From Armatimonadota bacterium (GTDB lineage Bacteria; Armatimonadota; Fimbriimonadia; Fimbriimonadales; Fimbriimonadaceae): DNA of 64,000 bases. The stretch is from contig JAEURN010000004.1 of the NCBI GenBank assembly GCA_016789105.1, positions 1 through 64,000 on the forward strand. Direction: 5' to 3'. Below the pieces are notes generated by a model. That model had not been told where the DNA came from. It saw only the letters and a list, made by a program, of their open reading frames with translations, and did not search any database. A program made the translations under genes and the position numbers. Shown here piece after piece: positions 54,975 to 63,626 of the stretch (position 1 is its first letter; every line of letters starts with the position of its first letter).

Positions 54975-55475
54975 ATGCCCCCAATCGACTGGCGCAAAAA
55001 CGCTTGGATCTCGATCCTCTGCGCCTATGAGGTGCTCTACAAGGAGATCAACAAATCCATGGTTGCCGCTGGGTGCGTCGACCTCGCCACTTACGACGCC
55101 TTGCTCCATTTAGAAGAGGCCGGTTCATCAGGCGTGGATATGGGCACGTTGTCCGACCGGGTTCTCCTGTCGATTAGCGGAGTTTCGCGCCTGGTGGCGA
55201 GGTTGGAACGAGATGGCTTGGTATCAGTCTGCCGCTCGGCAGAGAACCACCGCGTCAAGCTAGTGAGGGCCACCGAGAAGGGATTGCAAGCTCGCGTTGC
55301 GGCTTGGGAGGTGTACCGGGGGTTGATCGACCAGCATGTGGGTTTGGTGATTGACGACAGAGAAGCCGAGCAAGTCGCGCAAATTTTGGGACGAGTGGTG
55401 CCGTCCTGCGCTTTGGTTGGGTGGAGCGGCCCCAAACCACAGATCAAGTGCCAGGAAGGACAAGGCGGCGGCTGA
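54975..55475 (+). CDS. MarR family transcriptional regulator
   Basis: The 166-residue protein has the MarR winged helix: ATYDALLHLEEAG, MGTLSDRVLLSISGVSRLV as recognition helix, RLERDGLVSVCRSAENHRVK as the wing and LVRATEKGLQ. It is divergent from doxX, and two palindromes lie between them, so it probably represses doxX and itself. A cysteine in the dimer region (CAYEVLYKEI) might be a sensor; this is inference. The end overlaps the convergent glyoxalase-fold gene by 32 bases. Confidence 0.88.
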   Translation: MPPIDWRKNAWISILCAYEVLYKEINKSMVAAGCVDLATYDALLHLEEAGSSGVDMGTLSDRVLLSISGVSRLVARLERDGLVSVCRSAENHRVKLVRATEKGLQARVAAWEVYRGLIDQHVGLVIDDREAEQVAQILGRVVPSCALVGWSGPKPQIKCQEGQGGG

Positions 55476-55872
55476 CGCCTGCCCATGTTTCCGAACCGCC
55501 CGGAGCGGCTCTCCGATCCAAAAACAGTTCCAAGCCGTTGCCTTCCGGGTCAGCAAAGTAGAGGGCCCAGCTGATGCCGTGGTCAACTGGGTGGCATTCA
55601 ATCCCCAGTGAATCCAAGCGTTTGGCGAAGGCAAAAAACTCGGATTCGCCCTCGACTTCAAAAGCCACGTGGTAGAGCTTCTGAGCCGAAGGGTTGAAGC
55701 CGGTGGCGCTTTCTTGCAGGGCAAGCCGGTGGTGGGCTGTGTCGTTGCTCAAAAACAGGAAGGCGCCCAAGTCCTCGGTGACATTCATATCAAACACCTC
55801 CTGATAGAACGCAGCCATTCCTTCGAGTTTGTTGACTTTGAGGTGGACGTGGGAAAGTTTGGGAGCGGGCAT
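55444..55872 (-). CDS. Glyoxalase/bleomycin resistance (VOC) family protein
   Basis: The 142-residue protein shows the two-module VOC fold: LSHVHLKVNKLEGMAAFYQE at the start, and LYHVAFEVEG and ISWALYFADPEGNGLELFLD in the second half. His and Glu metal ligands are present (H8 or H10, H69-type, E-x-F). Substrate is not defined. It starts where the anti-sigma gene stops (TGATG) and is the last gene of the sigma-factor operon. Confidence 0.85.
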   Translation of the reverse strand: MPAPKLSHVHLKVNKLEGMAAFYQEVFDMNVTEDLGAFLFLSNDTAHHRLALQESATGFNPSAQKLYHVAFEVEGESEFFAFAKRLDSLGIECHPVDHGISWALYFADPEGNGLELFLDRRAAPGGSETWAGVSRRLVLPGT

Positions 55873-56135
55873 CAGGAGTTGCTTTCGAGCTGGCTGATTT
55901 TGTTGCGGAGCCGGGCCATGGCGTCTTCAGGAGCGGCGTCTTGCCGCCGCTTCGATTCCCGCAACACTTCCAGGGTCACTTTCAGGCGGTTCAAAAAGTT
56001 GCCGCACCGGTGGCATTGACTAGCATGGGCGATGGCATAGAACTTCTTGATCCCGGTGGCGGATCCGTCGGCCACTTGTTGCAAGATGGCTTCCATGTTT
56101 TTGCAAGGGGCTGAATCAGAGTCGTGACGTTTCAT
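55872..56135 (-). CDS. Zinc-binding anti-sigma factor-like protein
   Basis: The 87-residue protein has the ZAS pattern HASQCHRCGNFL (H-x3-C-x2-C), typical of anti-sigma factors that hold an ECF sigma factor. There is no membrane segment, so it is a soluble type. It lies 14 bases downstream of the ECF sigma gene on the same strand. A role in sensing redox or metal stress is inference. Confidence 0.72.
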   Translation of the reverse strand: MKRHDSDSAPCKNMEAILQQVADGSATGIKKFYAIAHASQCHRCGNFLNRLKVTLEVLRESKRRQDAAPEDAMARLRNKISQLESNS

Positions 56136-56149
56136 GGTGGTGTGTCTCC

Positions 56150-56662
56150 TTAAAGTAGGCTGAGTGAATAGAGCTTGGCGCGGACCTGTTTGCGAGCGCG
56201 GAACAAGCGGCTTTTGATGGTGCCAATCGGGACTCCGAGGATGTCTGCGGCTTCATCATAGTTGACTTCTTCGATATCGCAAAGGGTGATGACTTCGCGG
56301 TAATCGTCGGCAAGGGAGTCGACGGCTTCAAAGATCCTTTCGACTTCGAATTTGTGGTCCACGGCTTGCCAGAAATTTTCGGTGGCGGGTTCGGCGGCAT
56401 CATCGAGCTGGGATTCACCGCGCCGTTTTTGTTTGCGGACGGATTGGAAGAATTCGTTGCGGAGGATTGTGATGAGCCAACTTTTGGGGTGGCGTCCATC
56501 GAATTTGTCCCAATTGGCAAAGGCGATCCCAATGGTTTGGCTGACCAGGTCTTCGGCGTCGGCATCGTTCCCGGCCAACCGTCGGGCGATTCGGTAAAGG
56601 ATCTCCAGGTTCTGCTGCAGGGCGTCGCCAACTTTGGGCTTTTCGGGGCGGTTATTCGGCAT
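56150..56662 (-). CDS. ECF RNA polymerase sigma factor
   Basis: The 170-residue protein has sigma region 2 (LYRIARRLAGNDADAEDLVS, WDKFDGRHPKSWLITILRN) and region 4 (YREVITLCDIEEVNYDEAA, ILGVPIGTIKSRLFRARK). The linker is short, as usual in ECF factors. It precedes a zinc anti-sigma gene. It may control the two secreted proteins encoded upstream on the same strand, but no -35/-10 for it was identified. Confidence 0.92.
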   Translation of the reverse strand: MPNNRPEKPKVGDALQQNLEILYRIARRLAGNDADAEDLVSQTIGIAFANWDKFDGRHPKSWLITILRNEFFQSVRKQKRRGESQLDDAAEPATENFWQAVDHKFEVERIFEAVDSLADDYREVITLCDIEEVNYDEAADILGVPIGTIKSRLFRARKQVRAKLYSLSLL

Positions 56663-56720
56663 GTTGCGGATCCTCTCAAAAAGGGTGGTTTGGGGGCAGC
56701 AGGGCCACCCCCATTCTGAC

Positions 56721-57170
56721 TTACCGGGCGAGTGTCATCGCTTTGGCGAAGCTTGCTTCGCCGAGGTTGACTTCGGCGAACGAGCACCAGATTTGCACTT
56801 TCGCGACGGATTTGATGTAGCTGGGGAGGACGATGTCCCGGTTTTGCTTGTCGCCGGCGATTTTGAGTTGTTGCAGCAAATAGGTGTTTCCTTGCGCATC
56901 CACAACTTGCCATGAGGGGGCGGGGGTGCCGGGGATTTTGAAGTCGTCGCTCCATTTGAGGTGGAACTTGTTGTCCATCTTGTAAAGGGTTGCGAACCCT
57001 CCGTTGACTTCGACACCTTTGAACTTGCCGGTCTTGCCGAGTTCCATCATTTGCATTTGGCCCATATGGTCGTTTATGGGTTTGTTTTGGGCGTAGGCGG
57101 CGTGGGGTGCGGTGGTTGTAGCGATGCCCATCAGAATAAGGGCGGCGGCGAATGAGCTGAGGTTTTTCAT
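56721..57170 (-). CDS. Secreted protein, DM13-like
   Basis: The 149-residue protein starts with a signal peptide (SSFAAALILMGIATTTAPHAAYA). The mature part contains KGVEVNGGFATLYK, DDFKIPGTPAPSWQVVDAQG and VAKVQIWCSFAEVNLGEASF. The last stretch resembles the end of DM13 domains, where a conserved cysteine lies in a VxIWC motif. It follows a full DM13 protein on the same strand, so a shared redox or electron-transfer role is plausible. Confidence 0.6.
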   Translation of the reverse strand: MKNLSSFAAALILMGIATTTAPHAAYAQNKPINDHMGQMQMMELGKTGKFKGVEVNGGFATLYKMDNKFHLKWSDDFKIPGTPAPSWQVVDAQGNTYLLQQLKIAGDKQNRDIVLPSYIKSVAKVQIWCSFAEVNLGEASFAKAMTLAR

Positions 57171-57239
57171 AGTTTTGGTTTTCGTGTTTTGATTTGGTTG
57201 CGGTGCGGTCGTGGTGCTGGATGTTGGCCCGGCACGGGT

Positions 57240-58157
57240 TTAGGCGAGGTTGAGGAACGAATCGATGGATGTGTGCTTCTGCTCTTGTTCCGATCGGAGC
57301 AGGACAAAGCCGACGACCTTGTTGGCTTTGGTGTCCACAATCGCGACCGAGCGGTAGAGCCAGGCGTCGAGCGACTTGGAAATCCCGACTTTGGATTTGC
57401 CCTTTTTCGGGGCCCCAAGGGCTTCAAATGGCGTGTCTTTGGGGAAGGGGCCGACGCTAAGCGTTTCCTTTTTGACCAGCCGGAGTTCAAAGTTCCCGGC
57501 GGCGGCTTTGGAAAAGTCGGTTTGCAGGTAGCGCTTGTTGTCGACTTCGATGATCGCGGCCTTGCCGGCAAACGAGCTGGTGCCCTGGACTTTGCCGGAC
57601 GTGACGGTGATCGTGGCAGGGAGGCCGATCAACTGGCTGGAAACCTGGAGGCTGGTGCGGCGTTTGCCAGAGTCGGCAGGGGCCAATTCCTTTAAGCCGG
57701 CACCGCCAAATCCGACGAAGAATCGCTTGCACCAGATCGAGACTCCCCGGTATTGGCTGAGGTCGGTGCCGCTGGGGATTTCGTAATGCTGGTCCCCGAT
57801 GTTCCCTTTGATGCTGCCCAGGTCGATGAACCCGTTCTTGTTTACCGCGTCCGGGGTGCCGTTGTCGGCTTTAACCAAGTAGACGTGGACGTCGGGGCCG
57901 TTGGAAGTGTGGAAGTCTTTGAGGTTGACAAATGTTTTGCCTTCGGCAGAGACCAGTTCGGCAATGCCTTTGGTTTCGTGGGCATAACTTTCAAAAGTGC
58001 CGCTGGCGATGATGTTTGCGGCCCCGGAGGTGGAGACCGGGAGTTTTTCGCTCACTGTTTGATTGACAAACAGCAGTTCGGGCCGGAAGGCGGCCCACCC
58101 GGCGATGGCCAGGGGGACGGCAGCGATGAGGGCGATTGTTTGTTTGCGCGTGGGCAT
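57240..58157 (-). CDS. DM13 domain protein, membrane-anchored
   Basis: The 305-residue protein has an N-terminal membrane/signal segment (QTIALIAAVPLAIAGWAAF). A DM13 domain follows: ASGTFESYAHETKGIAELV, NGPDVHVYLVKAD, GNIGDQHYEIPSG and RGVSIWCKRFFVGFGGAGL, with the conserved cysteine. The rest (IIEVDNKRYLQTDFSKAAAG onward) is unassigned. DM13 domains are thought to act in electron transfer. I chose the ATG at 58157; the frame extends to 58238. Confidence 0.82.
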   Translation of the reverse strand: MPTRKQTIALIAAVPLAIAGWAAFRPELLFVNQTVSEKLPVSTSGAANIIASGTFESYAHETKGIAELVSAEGKTFVNLKDFHTSNGPDVHVYLVKADNGTPDAVNKNGFIDLGSIKGNIGDQHYEIPSGTDLSQYRGVSIWCKRFFVGFGGAGLKELAPADSGKRRTSLQVSSQLIGLPATITVTSGKVQGTSSFAGKAAIIEVDNKRYLQTDFSKAAAGNFELRLVKKETLSVGPFPKDTPFEALGAPKKGKSKVGISKSLDAWLYRSVAIVDTKANKVVGFVLLRSEQEQKHTSIDSFLNLA

Positions 58158-58293
58158 GGTAGGGGAAGGAATCCCGGCGGGCTTTGTTTCAAAAAAGTTT
58201 TTTGGTCCCAACCGGGGGCCCTCCCCCCTTCTCTCCAAAGGGTGCCAACCCAGTTCTTTCCGGTTTGGCGGGCAATGCCGATATACTCAGGCG

Positions 58294-59796
58294 ATGTTGC
58301 GCTCTGCCCGGAAGGCTTCGGGGGTCTTGATGGCAATCCTATTGTCGGCGGTTGGCTGGTGCCAAACGGTTCAAACATTCGACATCGCCTTCGATGTGTC
58401 CCGCCATGGACTTGCCCACACATTGATTTTCAAAGTGGAGGCGATGGGAGGCCCCAGGCTAGACCAAGTTCTGGCATTTGGCGAATTCAACCCACCAGAG
58501 CCGGACGGCCTGGCTCATGACGGGAGGCGTCAAGCCCGAATTGTCCTCAACCGCCCAGTCAAGCTCCGCGACATCCAGCGGTTGCGTTTCAGCGTTCGGG
58601 GCGACCGACCGGGCCAAGACATCACGACATCATTTGACTTTCCAAGTTTTGATGTCATCAACCGGACAGATAGCAATGCTGTTATCTTCTCTTTCCGGAT
58701 GCCGGCCGGCCAAGTGGTGACCATTGACCGGGATCACCCGACCTGGGAGACGCCGATGTGGGAACGGACGTATGACCCGGACGGCACCAAACAGGTTTTG
58801 CGGTCTTTGAAGATCAAGATCAACACCGGGGGCGATGACCTGCGGCACGACAGTTCTTGCGGGGCATTGGTCGTCATGCAGGATGGCCGGACGTTCAGGA
58901 TCAACTTTGGCCGCAGCCTCGGGTTGGGGAGCAATTCCACAGCGGAGTTCACGATCCCGGTGGGATCCGCAGCCATCGACAGCGTGGCCCGGATCCAGGT
59001 CTTCAAGTCGATCTACTATTCGTTCACTCGTTTCGAATACCGGCACTTGGCGCCGTTGCAGAAATTCACCAACGCCGACGATTGGGATCTGGCGGGGTTC
59101 ACGTTGACCGGGGCAACTTCGGACGGCGAAGTCATCTCAAAACGGATCCCCGAACTCGAAGGCCGGTACACCGAAGCGATGCGGTCTTGGTCGAGCGGGC
59201 GGCGGATCACGCCCTTCGCTCTCCCGGGCCGACAATCATTCTTCGAAGCGCGGACGGTGGTCGAACTCCTGTTGGATGACAACACCTTTGAGGTTGCAAA
59301 CAGCGCGGATTTGCCCGAATTGAACGTTTCGGGGTACGTAATCGGCCAGCGGACCGAATTCCCGCTCATCCGCCGGGTCGAGGCGTCCACCCCATTCTTT
59401 GCCGCCCATCCTCCGGCGATGTGGTTTGGGGACACCATTTACATGCACAACAACGAATATGGCGGTGCCCACAAGAACTCGGCCATGAGGGCCGAGGGCC
59501 GGTTTTGGCGAGTCCTTCCCCACGAACCGCTGCAGGCCTTGAAAGTCAATATCGCAAAATCACCTCAGGCTGATGGCACGTTTGGAGGGCCGTATCAAGG
59601 TCGCAGGACGGTGACGATCAAAGCCGTTTACGTGGGCTTTTATGATGGAACGCCGCTAGTAGGGGATTTCTGGCCCTGGCAAGGGGTGAAGACATTGGCG
59701 GTAACGGTGCTGGATCCGCCGGTCACTCTCTCTGCGCGGAGGCCCGAAGTCTTGGTTGACGCCATCCACAATTTGCCGCCGAACCCTGGGCGCTAG
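58294..59796 (+). CDS. Secreted protein, lineage-specific family (paralogue 1)
   Basis: The 500-residue protein has a signal peptide (ASGVLMAILLSAVGWCQT). It has no recognised domain. It shares several blocks with the protein at 61254-62741: GDRPGQDIT, NTGGDDLRHDSS against ATGGDDLRDDSS, and a following GxSLGLGSNST against KGLKANSTS. The two are therefore paralogues of about 500 residues each. The blocks suggest a beta-rich, possibly calcium- or sugar-binding fold, but no function can be given. I chose the ATG at 58294 for the signal peptide. Confidence 0.65.
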   Translation: MLRSARKASGVLMAILLSAVGWCQTVQTFDIAFDVSRHGLAHTLIFKVEAMGGPRLDQVLAFGEFNPPEPDGLAHDGRRQARIVLNRPVKLRDIQRLRFSVRGDRPGQDITTSFDFPSFDVINRTDSNAVIFSFRMPAGQVVTIDRDHPTWETPMWERTYDPDGTKQVLRSLKIKINTGGDDLRHDSSCGALVVMQDGRTFRINFGRSLGLGSNSTAEFTIPVGSAAIDSVARIQVFKSIYYSFTRFEYRHLAPLQKFTNADDWDLAGFTLTGATSDGEVISKRIPELEGRYTEAMRSWSSGRRITPFALPGRQSFFEARTVVELLLDDNTFEVANSADLPELNVSGYVIGQRTEFPLIRRVEASTPFFAAHPPAMWFGDTIYMHNNEYGGAHKNSAMRAEGRFWRVLPHEPLQALKVNIAKSPQADGTFGGPYQGRRTVTIKAVYVGFYDGTPLVGDFWPWQGVKTLAVTVLDPPVTLSARRPEVLVDAIHNLPPNPGR

Positions 59797-60428
59797 CGGG
59801 CCAGACAAACCATCGTCGCGAAGTGGCACCCGGCCCCGCCGAGCACAAACAGGTGCCACAGCTCGTGAGACGAAAATCTGCCGGGCCAAAGCTTGGGGCG
59901 CTTGGTGCCATAGACCACGGCCCCAGCCGTGTAGCAAAGCCCTCCGGCGACGACCCATGCGACGGCGGCCGGCGTAACGGATTGGACGAGGGGGCCAAAA
60001 ACCGCAACCAGCATCCATCCCATCACGAGATAGAGCGTGAGCCGGAGCCACGTCGGAGTTCTGTCGCGGACGGCGGAAACAACCACTCCGAAGAGTGCAA
60101 GGCTCCATTGCAAAGCAATCACGATGTAACCTTGGGGTTTGGGCAATGCCAAAAGGCAGATCGGCGTGTAGGATCCGGCGATCATCACATAAATCGCGCT
60201 GTGATCCATGCGCTGGAGCCATTGATGGTCTAGGCGCAGCCAGTGGTAGAGCGCACTGGAGGTGAACATGAAAATGCCCGCCAACCCAAAAACGGCGAAC
60301 GCGGCGATCGCGACCGGGTTCGGCACAGCCCCAAAGACGAGCACCACGGTTCCAATTCCCATCAGCACCGCCCCGACAAGATGGGAAATGGCGTTGAACG
60401 GTTCACGGATGCGGGCCATGGCTTTCAA
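59793..60428 (-). CDS. trhA: TrhA/hemolysin III family membrane protein
   Basis: The 211-residue protein has seven membrane segments of the PAQR type. EPFNAISHLVGAVL, SALYHWLRLDHQWLQRMDHS and GSYTPICLLAL match the family, as do FSSHELWHLFVLGGAGCHF and the conserved histidines. In bacteria the family is linked to membrane fluidity control; haemolytic activity is not implied. The 3' end overlaps the convergent secreted-protein gene by 4 bases. An ATG at 60419 is an alternative start. Confidence 0.88.
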   Translation of the reverse strand: MKAMARIREPFNAISHLVGAVLMGIGTVVLVFGAVPNPVAIAAFAVFGLAGIFMFTSSALYHWLRLDHQWLQRMDHSAIYVMIAGSYTPICLLALPKPQGYIVIALQWSLALFGVVVSAVRDRTPTWLRLTLYLVMGWMLVAVFGPLVQSVTPAAVAWVVAGGLCYTAGAVVYGTKRPKLWPGRFSSHELWHLFVLGGAGCHFATMVCLAR

Positions 60429-60507
60429 GCAGATTTTACATTGGCGGTGGTCCGAGCCCCATCGGAGTCGAGCGGTCGCCGGTTGCCGGGGGGCATACTG
60501 GGTTGGG

Positions 60508-61155
60508 ATGGGGTCGGGCGCACGGATCGGGGTCGATGAAAGTGGGAAGGGAGACTACTTTGGCCCTCTCGTCATTGCCGCTTGCTTTGTGGCGCCATGG
60601 CACGAAGCCGTTTTGGATGGGGTCATGGACTCCAAAAAGTTAACGGACAAAAAGGCCCTTTCCCTGGCGGAAACCATCAAAGCCAACTGCCCGCATTCGG
60701 TAATCGCGGTCGGGCCAGAACGATACAACGAGATGCACGCCAAAATGCGCAACCTCAACCGGATTCTGGAGTGGGGCCATGCCAAAGCGATAGAAAACGT
60801 GCTGGGGTTGGAGGGGGTCGAAGCCGACTTGGCGATCAGCGACCAATTTGCCAACCCTGCCGGGCTCAAGCGAGTTTTGGCTCTCAAAGGGCTTGCCATT
60901 AAGCTGGAAAGCCGGGTGCGGGCCGAATCGGACCTTGCGGTGGCGGCGGCAAGTGTGTTGGCCCGGGCCGAATTCTTGAAGCGGCTTGAAACCCTGGGGG
61001 AAGGGATCGGCGTCCCGCTATTGAAGGGCGCCGGTCCAGGGGTGGATCAGCTCGCCAAGAACATCGTGCAGCAACAAGGGGCAACGGTTTTGGCAAAGAT
61101 TGCCAAGCTCCACTTCAAAACCACGGAAAAAGTGCTGGGTCGGACGGGTGATTGA
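60508..61155 (+). CDS. rnhC: Ribonuclease HIII, short form
   Basis: The 215-residue protein starts with RIGVDESGKGDYFGPLVIAA, the RNase HIII form of the first catalytic motif. MDSKKLTDKKALSLAE supplies another acidic site, and VRAESDLAVAAASVLARAEF the C-terminal one. It removes RNA from RNA-DNA hybrids. The N-terminal substrate-binding domain of about 80 residues found in Bacillus RNase HIII is absent. Whether the frame continues upstream is possible (to 60262), but that part does not look like the missing domain. Confidence 0.87.
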   Translation: MGSGARIGVDESGKGDYFGPLVIAACFVAPWHEAVLDGVMDSKKLTDKKALSLAETIKANCPHSVIAVGPERYNEMHAKMRNLNRILEWGHAKAIENVLGLEGVEADLAISDQFANPAGLKRVLALKGLAIKLESRVRAESDLAVAAASVLARAEFLKRLETLGEGIGVPLLKGAGPGVDQLAKNIVQQQGATVLAKIAKLHFKTTEKVLGRTGD

Positions 61156-61253
61156 TGGATCACTTTGCCAGGTGTGGAAACAATCAAAGCCTGTCTTCGT
61201 CGAATGCATAACGACCGCTGAAAGCGGCATCAAAAGGGACGGGCATAAAGAGA

Positions 61254-62741
61254 ATGAAAATCAGATGGGTGGCGCTGGCTGCGCTGTCGGTGGTTTCGTC
61301 CGCAGTTTTTGCGGACCTCGACAAAGTATCAGTCGATTTCGCCCAGGGTAACCGGGGGTGCCCCCACACTTACCGCATCACAATGGAGTTTGTCGGCGGG
61401 CGTGATGGCAACTCGGTGGTCAGCAGAGGCACCATCGACCCTCCTGAAACCGCCGGTTTCCCGGCCAACAAGACCAGCCATGTGGTCGTTAACCTTTCGC
61501 CGCGCTTGAACCCCCGAATGGTGAAAAGCGTGAGATTGCGCATCCAAGGAGATCGCCCGGGGCAAGACATCACGAGCCCTTGGGATCTCAACGGGTTGCG
61601 GATTGAGAACCTGGAAAACCGACGGGTCATGTGGAACGCTACTTCTCTTGGCTGGACATTCGATGCGCGGAACACAACCAAGACTTCCGCCAATTGGGCA
61701 ACCTATGATGTCGATGGCCGGGCAACGAAGACAAAAAAATGGTCGATCCGAGTCGCAACGGGGGGAGACGACCTGCGCGACGACTCTTCGGCAGGTTTGT
61801 TGCTCGTGTTCCGCGATGGCACCAGTGCGCGGGTAGATATCGGCTACGCCAAGGGCTTGAAAGCAAATTCGACTTCGTTGATCAATGTCAACCTCGGCAA
61901 TACCGAGCAAAGTGTCAACGATCTGATCCAGGCGTACTTGGTTAAGTCGACGGATGCGCTCTTCTTTGGCTTCCAGAACAAATTCCGCGCGTTGGGGTCG
62001 CGTGATTTAAATGCCGACACATGGGACGTCCGGGAGTTGACCGCTTTTGCCGAATTGGGAGACCGCGATTCTGTGCAAACCAACCTTCGCAGTTTGCAAG
62101 GCACGATCACCGAAGGCATCAAGCAGGCTGTGATGGCAAGCGATTTCCATCCATTGCCGAGCCGCCAATCCCCAGCCGGGATCGGCGTACGGTTGGGTGT
62201 GCTTTTGACCGGCAGTTATCCGCAGGATGGTCAAGAGGTGCCGGAAATCCACGCCTTCATCCGGCGGCGGGGGGAACGCGATTTTGTGCGGGTTGCTGGC
62301 CGGAGCGCAGCAAACCAGGCCTACATCGGCGGTCGGGGCGCGGTCTGGACAGGCCAAGCCAGTTACATCTCACAAGGACGCCCGAGCCCAGTCTATGAGG
62401 CTCAGCAGAACATGCTGTGCGATTTCGCGCCTTGGCGCGATTCGGCCAACCCGATTGAAGAAGTCAAACTCGCCGTCTACGATGGCCCGCGGCCGGGTGG
62501 GGTCGTTTCGCAACCGTACTCAGGCAGCCGGTCGGTGTCGATCCGGGGAATATGGCTCGGTGCCCAAGGGAACATCGGCACTCCCTACGGCATGCAGGGC
62601 AACAGCGGCGGCGCCTTTTCCCAGGCCCTCATCCACAATTACTTGACGATAGGAATGGATCTGGCGCGGACGGTGACCCTTGACCGCAACCGCCGCGAGG
62701 TCACCTATCGGATTAACCACACAATGCCGGGCCAAAGCTAG
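61254..62741 (+). CDS. Secreted protein, lineage-specific family (paralogue 2)
   Basis: The 495-residue protein has a signal peptide (IRWVALAALSVVSSAVFA). It shares GDRPGQDITSPWDLNGL and ATGGDDLRDDSSAG with the protein at 58294-59796, so the two belong to one family. LTGSYPQDGQEVPEIHAFIR and YSGSRSVSIRGIWLGAQG are other notable stretches. No known domain is recognised. It stands alone on the plus strand between rnhC and a small minus-strand frame. Confidence 0.65.
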   Translation: MKIRWVALAALSVVSSAVFADLDKVSVDFAQGNRGCPHTYRITMEFVGGRDGNSVVSRGTIDPPETAGFPANKTSHVVVNLSPRLNPRMVKSVRLRIQGDRPGQDITSPWDLNGLRIENLENRRVMWNATSLGWTFDARNTTKTSANWATYDVDGRATKTKKWSIRVATGGDDLRDDSSAGLLLVFRDGTSARVDIGYAKGLKANSTSLINVNLGNTEQSVNDLIQAYLVKSTDALFFGFQNKFRALGSRDLNADTWDVRELTAFAELGDRDSVQTNLRSLQGTITEGIKQAVMASDFHPLPSRQSPAGIGVRLGVLLTGSYPQDGQEVPEIHAFIRRRGERDFVRVAGRSAANQAYIGGRGAVWTGQASYISQGRPSPVYEAQQNMLCDFAPWRDSANPIEEVKLAVYDGPRPGGVVSQPYSGSRSVSIRGIWLGAQGNIGTPYGMQGNSGGAFSQALIHNYLTIGMDLARTVTLDRNRREVTYRINHTMPGQS

Positions 62742-62746
62742 ACTGG

Positions 62747-62971
62747 TTAAAGCCAAATGTCACGGGACGATTTGAAGAGGTAAACCGTCCCGTGGCTGGT
62801 TTCAAAGCATTGGATTTCCGGGTCTCCGCTCTGGCAGACCGGTTGCGAGAGGATCGGGTCGGGGATTTTGGCGATGGCTGGCCCCTGCGCCGGTTGGTTG
62901 TTCAACGAAACAATAACGGCTTGGGCGGCCAGGCTGAGGATTTTAATTGTGTAATGAAGGAGGTTGCCCAT
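62747..62971 (-). CDS. Small hypothetical protein with one hydrophobic segment
   Basis: This 74-residue frame starts with MGNLLHYTIKILSLAAQAVI, which could be a membrane segment. A Cys-containing region (PVCQSGDPEIQCFETSHG) follows. GC content and codon use are compatible with a gene, but there is no homology evidence. It is convergent with the secreted-protein gene at 61254. Confidence 0.35.
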   Translation of the reverse strand: MGNLLHYTIKILSLAAQAVIVSLNNQPAQGPAIAKIPDPILSQPVCQSGDPEIQCFETSHGTVYLFKSSRDIWL

Positions 62972-63083
62972 AGTCTTCTCTTTTATGCGGGTACCGGTGC
63001 TAAGCAGCCCTTGGTTCCCGCCTCTTGAAAGGTTAAACGCGCAATAGGCCAGAAGGTTTACAGGTTGCGGTCATAATGGGTCG

Positions 63084-63626
63084 ATGCCGGAGGAATTGCT
63101 GGATGCCGCGGGGATGCGCCGCACCCTGTCCCGGTTGGCGCACGAGATCTTGGATGGGAACGGCGGCGCCGAAGAGTTGGCCGTGGTTGGGATCCTCCGC
63201 CGGGGTTACCCGGTTGCCAAGCAGTTGGCTTTTTTGATGACCCAAGCCGAAGGGGTGACCATCCCCTGCGGCAAGCTCGACGCCCGCCCTTACCGCGACG
63301 ACCTCACCGAATCCATCGAGGGTGACCAGACCGAAATCCCGTTCCAAGTGAACGGCCGGAGGGTTGTCTTGGTTGATGAGGTGTTGTTCACGGGCCGGAC
63401 GGTTCGGGCGGCTTTGGAAGGCGTGATGCATTACGGGCGGCCCAAGACCGTCCAATTCGCAACCTTGATCGACCGGGGCCACCGGGAACTCCCCATCCAG
63501 GCCGATTACATCGGACGGCGGGTCGAGACGGAGCGGGGGGACTTCATTGCGGTCAAACTGAATGAGTTCGATGGAGAGGACAGCGTGATTTTGATGCGGG
63601 AATCCGAGATGGGGGCAATGCGATGA
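63084..63626 (+). CDS. pyrR: Bifunctional pyr operon regulator / uracil phosphoribosyltransferase PyrR
   Basis: The 180-residue protein has the PRPP loop VVLVDEVLFTGRTVRAAL. It also has LAVVGILRRGYPVAKQLAFL, LDARPYRDDL and LIDRGHRELPIQADYIGRRV, all typical of PyrR. It regulates pyrimidine synthesis, usually by binding the pyr mRNA. The stop codon overlaps the pyrB start (ATGA). I could not identify a PyrR-binding hairpin in the 110 bases upstream. Confidence 0.92.
   Translation: MPEELLDAAGMRRTLSRLAHEILDGNGGAEELAVVGILRRGYPVAKQLAFLMTQAEGVTIPCGKLDARPYRDDLTESIEGDQTEIPFQVNGRRVVLVDEVLFTGRTVRAALEGVMHYGRPKTVQFATLIDRGHRELPIQADYIGRRVETERGDFIAVKLNEFDGEDSVILMRESEMGAMR

Noticed and set aside
62972-63083. 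Possible PyrR attenuator upstream of pyrR.
   Set aside because: I found no anti-terminator/terminator pair and no clear PyrR-binding loop in these 112 bases.
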